A DNA stretch of 33,769 nt from Thermodesulfobacteriota bacterium (GTDB taxonomy: Bacteria > Desulfobacterota > Dissulfuribacteria > Dissulfuribacterales > QOAL01): assembly GCA_013154175.1 (NCBI GenBank), contig JAADCZ010000014.1, positions 1-33,769 of the forward strand. The letters run 5' to 3'. A model generated the notes under the pieces. The model saw nothing but the letters and a program-made list of their open reading frames with translations. It did not search any database and was not told the DNA's origin. Made by a program: the position numbers and the translations under genes. Below are positions 25,692 through 33,464 of the stretch, one piece after another. The stretch's first letter is position 1; every line of letters starts with the position of its first letter.

Positions 25692-27131
25692 ATGAAAAGA
25701 CCGATTTTGGCACTAATTTTTGCCATGCTGTTCCTTACAGCAGGCAGTGCGCTGGCGTACAAGGTCAGTGACAACGCCTATATCAAGTTCAAGGAAGAGA
25801 TCAGGTACGAAAACTGGGCTACCTTTGAAACGCCAACCACAGTCGATGATCAGTATGACTTTGTCTCAAGCAAGATGCGTCTGGGCTTTGGATTCAACTC
25901 CAGGAACATAGATGCATACAGTGAGTTGAACTGGACCCAGTTCTTTGGTCTTCCAAGGCATGCCTCCTACGGAACCGGCGCCCTTTACTATGGCCAGAAC
26001 AATGGTGCAAGGGACGTTGGAAAGGTAGGAATCGACCAGTTGTGGCTCAGGGGACGCATGCCTGGAACCCCTAACCTCAGCGCAACCATAGGTCGTTTCA
26101 AATACAACAGCGGCCTCGAGTACAACACCAAGCCCAAAAACAAGAGGCTTCAGTGGCTGAGGAAACTTCGCATCTCCCAGAGGCTCATCGGTGGTTTCGA
26201 GTGGTCCCGTGTTGGCCGTTCCTTCGACGGTTTTCAGGTTGCCTGGAATGACAAGGACTACAACTTCACAGTGGCTGGCTTCCAGCCTACCCAGGGTGGA
26301 TTCTATCTCGATTACATGGAGAACAAGGTCAATGGATACAAAATCCATGACATCGATATCCTTACAGCTGTATTCACCTTGAAGGACACTGTCATTCCCG
26401 GGCTGGATTCACAGCTCTTCTACTACTACTACAATGACGACCGCGGTCTTCCAGACCAGGATCCTGAAATCAACAACATCGGTGGACACATCATTTACGT
26501 AACTCCAAAGATGGGCCCCGGTAGCTTTGACTTCCTGGTATGGGGTGTGTACCAGAGCGGTGTATGGGGCAATGATGACCAGAGTGCCTATGCAGTTGCC
26601 CTCGAAGGTGGTTATAAGTTCGAAGACATCAACTGGCAGCCCTGGATCAGGGGTGGTTACTTCCAGAGCTCTGGTGACGACGATCCCAACGACAATGACA
26701 GGGACACCTTCTTCCAGATGATGCCCACCTTGCGCATCTACGCCATGACCCCTTGGTTCAACCTCATGAACACCACCTACTGCTTTGGCCAGCTCATGGT
26801 CAAACCTATGCCAAACGTTCTCGTACGTACCGACGTCACAAGGCTTTGGCTCACAGAGAAAGAGGATGCCTGGTACCAGGGTTCTGGTGCAACCAGGGCA
26901 GACCTTTTCGGCTACAAGGCACTCAGGCCAGCTGATGGTTTCACGGATGACGACCTTGGAACCATGTGGGATATCTCCATCTTCATCAAGGACATCTACA
27001 AGGCTTATGGAGTAACCATGGGCCTGGATCTCTACTACAGCCACGTATGGGGCGACGACGTAGTGGAACAGATATTCACCAAGGATGAGGATCTGGATTT
27101 CTTCTACGCAGAATTCAGATTTACATTCTAA
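25692..27131 (+). CDS. Outer membrane beta-barrel porin
   Basis: This 479-residue protein starts with a signal peptide (MKRPILALIFAMLFLTAGSALA). The mature part is dominated by alternating aromatic and polar strands, Gly/Asp-rich turns and many Tyr/Trp residues, and ends in the aromatic strand FAEFRFTF-type pattern (YAEFRFTF) with a C-terminal Phe, the outer-membrane insertion signal. The overall look resembles alginate-export/AlgE-type or other specific porins rather than trimeric general porins, but I cannot place the family. It has no heme motifs. Sitting inside the nitrate/nitrite cluster between the HAO-like gene and napM, it may admit nitrate or release nitrite/ammonium (inference from context). 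It is flanked by a terminator on each side. Confidence 0.85.
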   Translation: MKRPILALIFAMLFLTAGSALAYKVSDNAYIKFKEEIRYENWATFETPTTVDDQYDFVSSKMRLGFGFNSRNIDAYSELNWTQFFGLPRHASYGTGALYYGQNNGARDVGKVGIDQLWLRGRMPGTPNLSATIGRFKYNSGLEYNTKPKNKRLQWLRKLRISQRLIGGFEWSRVGRSFDGFQVAWNDKDYNFTVAGFQPTQGGFYLDYMENKVNGYKIHDIDILTAVFTLKDTVIPGLDSQLFYYYYNDDRGLPDQDPEINNIGGHIIYVTPKMGPGSFDFLVWGVYQSGVWGNDDQSAYAVALEGGYKFEDINWQPWIRGGYFQSSGDDDPNDNDRDTFFQMMPTLRIYAMTPWFNLMNTTYCFGQLMVKPMPNVLVRTDVTRLWLTEKEDAWYQGSGATRADLFGYKALRPADGFTDDDLGTMWDISIFIKDIYKAYGVTMGLDLYYSHVWGDDVVEQIFTKDEDLDFFYAEFRFTF

Positions 27132-27147
27132 CAAAGTCTTTCACACA

Positions 27148-27175
27148 GGGCCGGTTTATCCGGCCCTTCTTGTTT
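27148..27175 (+). terminator. Intrinsic terminator between porin and napM
   Basis: AGGGCCGG and CCGGCCCT (27148-27155 and 27161-27168) form an 8-bp GC-rich stem with a TTTAT loop, followed by TCTTGTTT. It stands 17 bases after the porin stop and immediately before the napM ribosome site, so napM-napA expression would depend on read-through or another promoter. Confidence 0.75.
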
Positions 27176-27187
27176 AGGAGGTGAACA

Positions 27188-27535
27188 GTGAAGAGACAAC
27201 TTTTAAAACTTTCCATGCTGGTAATAGCCTTCATTATGGTAACTGCCGGCGCTGCCATTGCGGCTCATCCGGAGCTTACAGAGCAGGAAAAACTGACCCC
27301 TTGCAGCCAGTGCCACAAGGAGGTCACTCCAGAGATTTACAAAGATTGGTACAACTCGGTGCATGGCCTCGATAATGTCAAATGCTTCCAGTGCCACGGC
27401 ACCTATGAAAACCTTAAGGCATCTCCAGACGAGACAAACTGTGCCGCATGCCACAACGCACAGTACATGAAGCGCCCAAAGGGCAAGAAATGCTGGGATT
27501 GCCACCCTGCCCATCACTTTTTTATCCACAAGTAA
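27188..27535 (+). CDS. napM: NapM, periplasmic tetraheme cytochrome c
   Basis: The 115-residue secreted protein has a signal peptide (cleavage near AAIAAHP) and four CxxCH motifs (39-43, 66-70, 85-89, 102-106) with several further histidines available as distal ligands. Small tetraheme NapM proteins precede napA in the napCMADGH operons of Desulfovibrio-type nitrate reducers and carry electrons to NapA, where NapB is absent. That is the situation here: napA starts 15 bases downstream and no napB is seen. The start is a GTG at 27188 with AGGAG just upstream. Confidence 0.88.
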   Translation: MKRQLLKLSMLVIAFIMVTAGAAIAAHPELTEQEKLTPCSQCHKEVTPEIYKDWYNSVHGLDNVKCFQCHGTYENLKASPDETNCAACHNAQYMKRPKGKKCWDCHPAHHFFIHK

Positions 27536-27550
27536 AAGGAGGAAAATCAT

Positions 27551-29959
27551 ATGGGGCTTTCAAGAAGAGAATTCATTAAGAGAACCGCCGCCCTTACGGC
27601 TGCATCATATGTTGGAATGAACCTTCCTTTTACAAACGAGGACACTGCCCACGCATCAGATGCAGATAGCTGGCACAAGGGAACCTGCCGTCTTTGTGGC
27701 TCTGGATGCAGGCTAGAGCTTGGGGTAAAGAACGGTAAGGCAGTGGCCCTGAGGGGTATCCCCCAGTCGAGAACCAACATGGGTTACCTTTGCATGAAGG
27801 GGATGCTCTTCTACAAGCTCATGGGCACAAACCACCCAGAGAGATTCAAGAAACCCCTCTATCGGGCAAGGAAGACCGACCCCTTCAAGGAGATTTCCTG
27901 GGACGAGGCCCTTGATATTGCAGCCAGGGAGTTTGCAAATGCAATCAAGAAATATGGCAACAACTCAGTGGCATATTACGGCTCAGGCCAGTCCCTTACC
28001 GAAGAGACTTACATCTTTCAAAAGGTGATGAGGGGCGGGCTCAAGACCAACAATGTCGAAGGAAACCCCCGCCTCTGCATGGCAAGTGCAGTTGGCGGAT
28101 ATATCACATCCTTTGGTGCCGACGAGCCCATTGGAAGCTACTCGAACTTTGAAAGGGCCTCATGTTTCTTCATCATTGGAAGTAACACCGCTGAGGCACA
28201 CCCAGTGCTCTTCAGGCGCATCATGCGCAGAAAACTTGACAACAGGGACACAGTAAAGGTCATAAATGCCGATCCAAGGGTTTCACCAACCTCCAGGATT
28301 GCAGACCTTCACCTTCAGTTCGAGCCTGGAACCGACCTTGCCCTGCTAAATGCAATGGCCCACGTCATCGTAAAGGAAGGATACTACGATGAGGATTTTC
28401 TGAATAACTATGCAGTATTCAGAATGGGCAAGGACAAGAAGCAGGTTGGGTTCGAAGAATATAAAAAATTCCTTGAAGACTACACCCCTGAAAAGGTTGC
28501 CAGGCTCTGTAAGGGTAACATCACCCCAGAGAAGATAAGAAAGGCAGCCAACTGGTTTGCAAAATCCGAAGGCACCATGAGCCTTTGGACAATGGGAATC
28601 AATCAGAGGTCCCGGGGTGTGTGGGCCAATAACCTCATCCACAACCTGCACATCCTTACAGGGCAGTTGTGCAGGCCAGGGGCCGACAGCTTCTCCCTAA
28701 CTGGCCAGCCAAATGCATGCGGAGGCGTCCGTGAAGGTGGCGGACTCTGCCACATCCTTCCTGCCCACAGGCCTGTCAAGATAGACAAACTGAGACACGA
28801 GGTTGAAAGGCTCTGGGGCATTCCAGAGGGCAGGATTCCACCTAAGCCTGGCTACCATACCATTGCCATGTTCGAGGCAGTAAACCAGGGAAAGATCAAG
28901 GCCATCTGGATCAACTGCACAAGCCCTGCCCAGTCGCTTCCAAACTGCGACAAGTACAGGAAGGGAATGAAGAGGGAAGATGTCTTCATGATCGTCACAG
29001 ACATCTTTCCCACAAAGACCACAGAGCTTGCCAATCTCATACTGCCAACTGCCTTTCACTTTGAAAAGACAGGTGTCTATGGGTGCACGGAAAGGCGCTC
29101 CCAGCTCACTGTCAAGGCAGTGGATGCACCAGGTGATGCAATGCCTGAGGTGTGGATTGTTAGGGAGTGGGCACTTAGGCTCGCAAAGGAGCTGAAGGAC
29201 CCGGTAATAAAGAAGTGTGTGGAGCCATTCCTAGGAAAAGAGCCCGACTATGAGCTTCCAAAGGCAATATGGGACGAGTACACCCAGAAGCTCACAAAGG
29301 GCCGGGATAACGACCTGAGGGGAGCCACCTATGAGGTCCTTGAAAAGCTCCCGGATGGCGTTCAGTGGCCTGCACCAACAAAGGAGTGGGCACTCAAGGG
29401 CGGCACTGACATAAAGTTCGTCCGGGGCCTCGACCCACTTGCTGACAAACACGCAAAGAATGACCTACCATATCAGTTCTACGGCCCTGCCCACAAGGAC
29501 AGGAAGCTGTGGGTCTGGTTGAGGCCAATGAAGGGCCCAGAAGAGATGCCAGACAGCGAATATCCATTTTATCTGTCAACAGGCAGAATCATCGACCACT
29601 GGCACACGAGCAGCATGACTGGCCGAATAAAGGAGCTCATGCGCGCCAACCCCTACGCCTATGTGGAGGTGAACCCCAAGGATGCTGAAAAGCTCGGCAT
29701 AAAGCCAGGTGACATGGTCGAGGTGGTATCGAGGCGGGGTAAGAACATACTGCCTGCAAAGGTGTATGTGGGCCCGTGCGAAGGCATGGTATTCGTCTAC
29801 TGGCATGACCAGGATGAGGACAGGATGATAAACAGGGTCACAAAGGATGCCTTCGACCCAGGTTCAAAGGAGCCTGAGTTCAAGATATGCGCCTGTCGCA
29901 TAAGGAAGGTATCTGGACCAAAGCCCCTTAAGCCCTTCCTGGTTCACATGAAGTCGTAA
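27551..29959 (+). CDS. napA: NapA, periplasmic nitrate reductase catalytic subunit
   Basis: NapA reduces nitrate to nitrite at a bis-MGD molybdenum centre in the periplasm. The 802-residue protein begins with a Tat signal (SRREFIKR, residues 4-11). The [4Fe-4S] ligands are Cys46, Cys49, Cys53 and Cys81 (CRLCGSGC and GYLCMKG), with the conserved Lys83 behind them. NPRLCMASAV supplies the molybdenum-ligating Cys176. FSLTGQPNACGGVREGGG and DHWHTSSMTGRIKEL are NapA-type cofactor-binding segments. Using Cys as ligand and having the NapA hallmark LCMASAV argue against formate dehydrogenase (SeCys/Cys in another context) and NarG (Asp). AAGGAGG precedes the ATG. Downstream napD, napG and napH confirm the assignment. 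Confidence 0.95.
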   Translation: MGLSRREFIKRTAALTAASYVGMNLPFTNEDTAHASDADSWHKGTCRLCGSGCRLELGVKNGKAVALRGIPQSRTNMGYLCMKGMLFYKLMGTNHPERFKKPLYRARKTDPFKEISWDEALDIAAREFANAIKKYGNNSVAYYGSGQSLTEETYIFQKVMRGGLKTNNVEGNPRLCMASAVGGYITSFGADEPIGSYSNFERASCFFIIGSNTAEAHPVLFRRIMRRKLDNRDTVKVINADPRVSPTSRIADLHLQFEPGTDLALLNAMAHVIVKEGYYDEDFLNNYAVFRMGKDKKQVGFEEYKKFLEDYTPEKVARLCKGNITPEKIRKAANWFAKSEGTMSLWTMGINQRSRGVWANNLIHNLHILTGQLCRPGADSFSLTGQPNACGGVREGGGLCHILPAHRPVKIDKLRHEVERLWGIPEGRIPPKPGYHTIAMFEAVNQGKIKAIWINCTSPAQSLPNCDKYRKGMKREDVFMIVTDIFPTKTTELANLILPTAFHFEKTGVYGCTERRSQLTVKAVDAPGDAMPEVWIVREWALRLAKELKDPVIKKCVEPFLGKEPDYELPKAIWDEYTQKLTKGRDNDLRGATYEVLEKLPDGVQWPAPTKEWALKGGTDIKFVRGLDPLADKHAKNDLPYQFYGPAHKDRKLWVWLRPMKGPEEMPDSEYPFYLSTGRIIDHWHTSSMTGRIKELMRANPYAYVEVNPKDAEKLGIKPGDMVEVVSRRGKNILPAKVYVGPCEGMVFVYWHDQDEDRMINRVTKDAFDPGSKEPEFKICACRIRKVSGPKPLKPFLVHMKS

Positions 29960-29978
29960 AAAGGTAAAAATAAATAAA

Positions 29979-30001
29979 GGGCCGGCTGCTTGGGCCGGCC
30001 C
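29979..30001 (+). terminator. GC-rich hairpin after napA
   Basis: GGGCCGGC and GCCGGCCC form a perfect 8-bp stem with a 7-base loop, 20 bases after the napA stop. The following bases (ATGACTGTTCAATTTTAAAA) are only moderately T-rich, so termination is probably partial. The stem core GGGCCGG is the same as in the terminator before napM. Confidence 0.6.
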
Positions 30002-30037
30002 ATGACTGTTCAATTTTAAAATTTAACAAATCTGCCT

Positions 30038-30718
30038 ATGAATCTGCCCATGAAGAGAATCATCTTTTACCTATTGTTACTTCTTATTTTCGTTTCCACT
30101 TTCGTTCATGCATCACAGGAAGAGTCAATCTTTCACTACAGTCACACCAAGGGGGCCGAGTGTGCCCAAAACTGGCAGATAATGGAGGAGATCCTCGACA
30201 AAAACGGCCTTAGATGCAAGGAGGTCGTAAAAGTCAAAGGCTTTCCTTATCTTAGGGGAACTCCGGAAATATTGAGGCTTGCATCAAAGATTTCCACCAA
30301 GTACGCAGGCCACAAGTGGCTTGAACTTCTTAGAAGAATCGACCTTCAGGCCCGCTATGCAGAGCTTTCTGCCCTTCCACCAAAGGAGCTTGAAACCTTT
30401 TGCAAGGCCGCTGGCATAAACTGCATCCAGGGCCGCATAAGGGCCTATGTTGCAAGATGCTCTGCCATCATGATGGGGGATGAAAAGACTAACCACGACT
30501 TTATGAAGGTCCTGAAGGAGGCTGCCCTAGAGTCTGCATCCAAGGGGCAGAAGAAGGGTGTGCGCTGCTTTGAAAACCCGCGCACCCTAGATGGCATTGC
30601 AGGAGAAGACACCATCTCTTCCATCTTCAAACCACCAGTCAAGTCAGGGGGATTTTCAAACATCCTTCAAAACAGAATCAGGACCCAACAAAAACTTAAA
30701 AACTACAAGCCCTATTAG
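30038..30718 (+). CDS. Secreted six-cysteine protein of unknown function between napA and napD
   Basis: I do not recognise this 226-residue protein. It has a signal peptide (MKRIIFYLLLLLIFVSTFVHA) and a predicted helical, basic mature part with six cysteines (residues 42, 60, 122, 129, 141, 177). None is in a CxxCH heme motif, so they may form disulfides or bind a metal. The basic C-terminal tail (about 195-226) looks disordered. Two ATGs compete, 30038 and 30050; the second starts directly with the signal peptide's basic end, and neither has a clear ribosome site. Its position between napA and napD, on the same strand and in tight spacing, suggests a periplasmic role in nitrate reduction. 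Confidence 0.75.
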   Translation: MNLPMKRIIFYLLLLLIFVSTFVHASQEESIFHYSHTKGAECAQNWQIMEEILDKNGLRCKEVVKVKGFPYLRGTPEILRLASKISTKYAGHKWLELLRRIDLQARYAELSALPPKELETFCKAAGINCIQGRIRAYVARCSAIMMGDEKTNHDFMKVLKEAALESASKGQKKGVRCFENPRTLDGIAGEDTISSIFKPPVKSGGFSNILQNRIRTQQKLKNYKPY

Positions 30719-30738
30719 TTAGAGGAGGTCAGGAAGAG

Positions 30739-30978
30739 ATGCCTGTTGGAGGATTTGTCATAAATGTGGACCCCGACAAGATCCATGAAACCCTGAATTT
30801 AATCGGGGAAATAGACGGGGTTGAAATCCACGGATCAGACGAAAAGGGAAACGTGGTTGCGGTTCTCGAATCTGATACCTCCAAGGAGATGGAGGAAAAG
30901 GTTGAAGACATCATGAAAATAGACACTGTCTTAAGTGTCGGGCTTACATACTTTAATGCCGAAGATGAAGTTTCATAA
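30739..30978 (+). CDS. napD: NapD, NapA-specific Tat proofreading chaperone
   Basis: NapD binds the twin-arginine signal of NapA in the cytoplasm and holds back export until the cofactor is inserted. This 79-residue protein has the NapD ferredoxin-like fold pattern: VGGFVINVDPDKIHE at the N-terminus, a central GVEIHGSDEKGNVVAVLES, and a closing helix-strand DIMKIDTVLSVGLTYF. AGAGGAGG stands in front of the ATG. The stop overlaps the preferred napG start. Its client is the Tat-dependent NapA upstream. Confidence 0.9.
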   Translation: MPVGGFVINVDPDKIHETLNLIGEIDGVEIHGSDEKGNVVAVLESDTSKEMEEKVEDIMKIDTVLSVGLTYFNAEDEVS

Positions 30979-31624
30979 GAAGTTTCAAAAAGAAAAAAAG
31001 GCCCATTCCCAAAAAGGGGACGTGTCCATTTCGAGAAGATTCTTTCTCATGGCCTCAGCAATGGCAGGCGCCATGTTTGCACTTCCTAGGCCGGCAAGGG
31101 CCATAAAATTTTTCAAATCCCCAGTAACCACAAATGTTCTAAGGCCCCCTGGAGCGGTGCCAGAGGAAATTTTTCCGTCAAAGTGCATTAGATGCGGAAG
31201 GTGTGTCGAGGTCTGCCCCTACAAGGCCATAAGACCCCTCGATATTAGGGAGGGAATCTACGCAGGGACCCCGCTCATCTTTGTGGAAGAGATTCCGTGC
31301 TATCTTTGCATGAAGTGCGTCGAGGTCTGCCCTACTGGCACACTTAGGCCAATTCAGCAAAAGGAAACCAGGATGGGCCTTGCGGTTATTGACAAACATG
31401 CATGCATGACATGGAACGAGGAGCTTGCCCTTTGCCGCACATGCTACAACGTCTGCCCCTTCAAGGAAAAGGCAATAAAACTAAATGAGCTTCGGCCAGT
31501 GGTCATTGATGACTACTGCACAGGCTGCGGCCTTTGTGTGCACGGCTGCCCTGTTACCAGAAAGGATGGGAAGAAGGCCATAAACGTCGAGCCCATCTAT
31601 GCCTCGCGACCAGTCAAGTGGTAA
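30965..31624 (+). CDS. napG: NapG, periplasmic ferredoxin-type electron transfer protein
   Basis: NapG works with NapH as an alternative quinol dehydrogenase arm feeding periplasmic nitrate reductase. The protein has a Tat signal (SRRFFLMASAMAG) and four Cys clusters for [4Fe-4S] centres: CIRCGRCVEVCP, CYLCMKCVEVCP, CRTCYNVCP preceded by a more distant Cys, and CTGCGLCVHGCP. I take the ATG at 30965 (219 residues), which overlaps napD by 14 bases. Further upstream starts in frame (ATG 30956, GTG 30935) would only add residues in front of the Tat signal. No clear ribosome site is present, consistent with translational coupling to napD. Confidence 0.9.
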   Translation: MKFHKKFQKEKKAHSQKGDVSISRRFFLMASAMAGAMFALPRPARAIKFFKSPVTTNVLRPPGAVPEEIFPSKCIRCGRCVEVCPYKAIRPLDIREGIYAGTPLIFVEEIPCYLCMKCVEVCPTGTLRPIQQKETRMGLAVIDKHACMTWNEELALCRTCYNVCPFKEKAIKLNELRPVVIDDYCTGCGLCVHGCPVTRKDGKKAINVEPIYASRPVKW

Positions 31625-31630
31625 TGAACC

Positions 31631-32437
31631 ATGAGCAAAAAGAAACGAAACAAATACACCACCTTGCGCCTTGTTACCCTTTCTTTGGCCTTTTTGTTGA
31701 TACTTGTTACCCCTTATCTGAACCTCCACTACCAGTTTAACTTCGTCCAGGGATGGTTCCAGAGCCTCAGCATAGGAAATCTCTGGTTTGTCTCCCCCCT
31801 TGAGGGCATCGAGAGCATACTCACCTCCCGCATGATATATGCCCCCTTGCTCGTTGGAATGCTGGTGCCAGTGCTTCTTGCTGCACTTCTTGGCAGGGTA
31901 TTTTGCAGCTGGATATGCCCCATAAGCTTTTTTTCAGAATTGATCGATAGGTTTCTCTCCCTATTTTCAAAAAGGAAACTTAGGCCCCAGGGTATCAGGC
32001 TTTCAAAGAGGCTCATCTGGTTCGCCCTAATGGGAGAGCTTCTTCTGGCCCTGGTAATCGGCGCCCCTATCTTTGTTTTTCTCTCCCCTCCAGGCCTCGT
32101 TGGCAGGGAGATCATGATGGCAACCCTTTTTAAGACCCTTGCCATAGAGGGTGTGGTGGTGTTGGTGGTGCTTTTTCTGCACATTGTGTCAAACAGGATG
32201 TTTTGCCGCTACTTTTGCCCCCTTGGAGGCCTTCTTGCCCTAATAGGCATCAAGAGGAGGCTCGTCATAGAAAGAAGTGATGAAGAGTGCATAAACTGCG
32301 GTATTTGCAAGAGGGCCTGCCCCCTTGGTCTTGACCCAGAAGAGGACGAGGCCAAGTCTGCCTACTGCTGGAACTGCGGCAAGTGTGTTGAAAACTGCAA
32401 GGTTTCAGCACTAAAATTTCGCTGGAAGGACATCTAG
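31631..32437 (+). CDS. napH: NapH, membrane ferredoxin-type quinol dehydrogenase component
   Basis: The 268-residue inner-membrane protein has four main hydrophobic segments. It has the two CxxxCP motifs typical of NapH/NosR-type proteins (CSWICPISF and CRYFCPLGG) and a C-terminal cytoplasmic domain with two [4Fe-4S] motifs (CINCGICKRACP and CWNCGKCVENC). It would oxidise menaquinol and pass electrons to NapG outside. It starts 6 bases after napG and completes the napMADGH set. Confidence 0.92.
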   Translation: MSKKKRNKYTTLRLVTLSLAFLLILVTPYLNLHYQFNFVQGWFQSLSIGNLWFVSPLEGIESILTSRMIYAPLLVGMLVPVLLAALLGRVFCSWICPISFFSELIDRFLSLFSKRKLRPQGIRLSKRLIWFALMGELLLALVIGAPIFVFLSPPGLVGREIMMATLFKTLAIEGVVVLVVLFLHIVSNRMFCRYFCPLGGLLALIGIKRRLVIERSDEECINCGICKRACPLGLDPEEDEAKSAYCWNCGKCVENCKVSALKFRWKDI

Positions 32438-32515
32438 CACTCTTTGATCTAGCCCCTTTCTTATGAGGCGTAATTTTAATGGAAATCTTTTTCAAAAACC
32501 TTTAATCTGTTCTGC

Positions 32516-33187
32516 ATGGCCAAAAGAAAGAAGAAAAAGGGCAAAACCCAAGGGGCACTCGTAAAGGTTTCCCGTGTACACTTTCCAGAAGAGGCATCTC
32601 TACCCTGGCTTCCGATGCTCCTCGATGCCTACTACATAGCAGATAAGGGAATTGCCCTCGAGATTTCAAAGAGACTAAAGGCAGGGCAGACCCTGGCCTG
32701 TAAAAAGGGGTGTTCCAGTTGTTGCGCCACCCACACCACCATTCCAGTTTACCCTCTGGAGGTGGTTGGCATCTACTGGTATGTGATCGAAAAACTCGTT
32801 GGCCCAGAAAGGGAAAGGGTGAAGAATCAGCTTGCCAATTTTGGCGAAGGAAAGCCCTGCCCTTTCCTGGTGGATGGTGCATGTATCATCCACCCAGTGC
32901 GGCCCCTGGCCTGCCGCCATTTCAACGTGTTCAACAAGCCGTGTGAACCTGGGGAAGACCCTTATTACACAAGACGCCAAGACGTGCTGAACCCCAATGA
33001 ACGATACAAGGAGCGGGCACTTGCTGCCATGCTCCCATTTCACGGAATAAGGGAGCCTTCAGAGAAAAAGAGAATGGCTAAGGCAGGGGCCCTAAATTCA
33101 ATGGTTAAAAACCTGCACGAGATAGACTGGCAAAACCTTGCCAAAAGGATGGACGGCCAAATCGTTGAAAAGCGATCTGTAGGCTAG
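32516..33187 (+). CDS. YkgJ-family cysteine cluster protein
   Basis: This 223-residue soluble protein has the YkgJ/CxxCxxCC pattern: CKKGCSSCC (62-70), then Cys115, Cys123 (GACIIHPVRP), Cys133 (LACRHF) and Cys143. The family is described as zinc- or iron-chelating or Fe-S containing, and its biochemical role is poorly known. The N-terminus is very basic (MAKRKKKKGK) and no signal peptide is present, so it should be cytoplasmic. It follows napH by 78 bases on the same strand and may be part of the same transcript, perhaps aiding metal or Fe-S supply; this is inference. Its stop overlaps the convergent gene by 4 bases. Confidence 0.85.
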   Translation: MAKRKKKKGKTQGALVKVSRVHFPEEASLPWLPMLLDAYYIADKGIALEISKRLKAGQTLACKKGCSSCCATHTTIPVYPLEVVGIYWYVIEKLVGPERERVKNQLANFGEGKPCPFLVDGACIIHPVRPLACRHFNVFNKPCEPGEDPYYTRRQDVLNPNERYKERALAAMLPFHGIREPSEKKRMAKAGALNSMVKNLHEIDWQNLAKRMDGQIVEKRSVG

Positions 33188-33435
33188 GCCTCCTCCTTGT
33201 CCTTTTGGCTCCTGCCGGCAAGTGGCTCGATGTGGAAAAATTTATTTAGTATCACTGCCATTGGGCAAAAACCGGTTAGCGCAAAGACAATCATGTTGAA
33301 TCCTGCAAGCATTGGAAGGATGAACCAATACTTGCTCACAGTAAGCCCCAGGGTAATTCCTCCCAAAACCACAATTCCTGCAATGAGCCATATTATGCGC
33401 TCAAGATACCAATGATCAGTTGGTGCCCTGTACAT
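33184..33435 (-). CDS. DUF2892/YgaP-type small inner membrane protein
   Basis: The 83-residue protein has two hydrophobic segments (about 14-32 and 36-55) and the family motif LTGFCPM followed by a basic/acidic cytoplasmic tail. DUF2892 proteins resemble the membrane part of the rhodanese YgaP and have no settled function. AAGGAG lies 9 bases before the ATG at 33435. The gene stands 29 bases after the TrkA-C domain gene on the same strand and may be cotranscribed with it. Confidence 0.8.
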   Translation of the reverse strand: MYRAPTDHWYLERIIWLIAGIVVLGGITLGLTVSKYWFILPMLAGFNMIVFALTGFCPMAVILNKFFHIEPLAGRSQKDKEEA

Positions 33436-33464
33436 ATTTGGAAACTCCTTTTAAATTTTGAAAT

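Noticed and set aside
27551-29959. Formate dehydrogenase or other molybdopterin oxidoreductase instead of NapA
   Set aside because: The Mo-ligand segment LCMASAV, the TGQPNACGGVRE segment and the adjacent napD/napG/napH support NapA.
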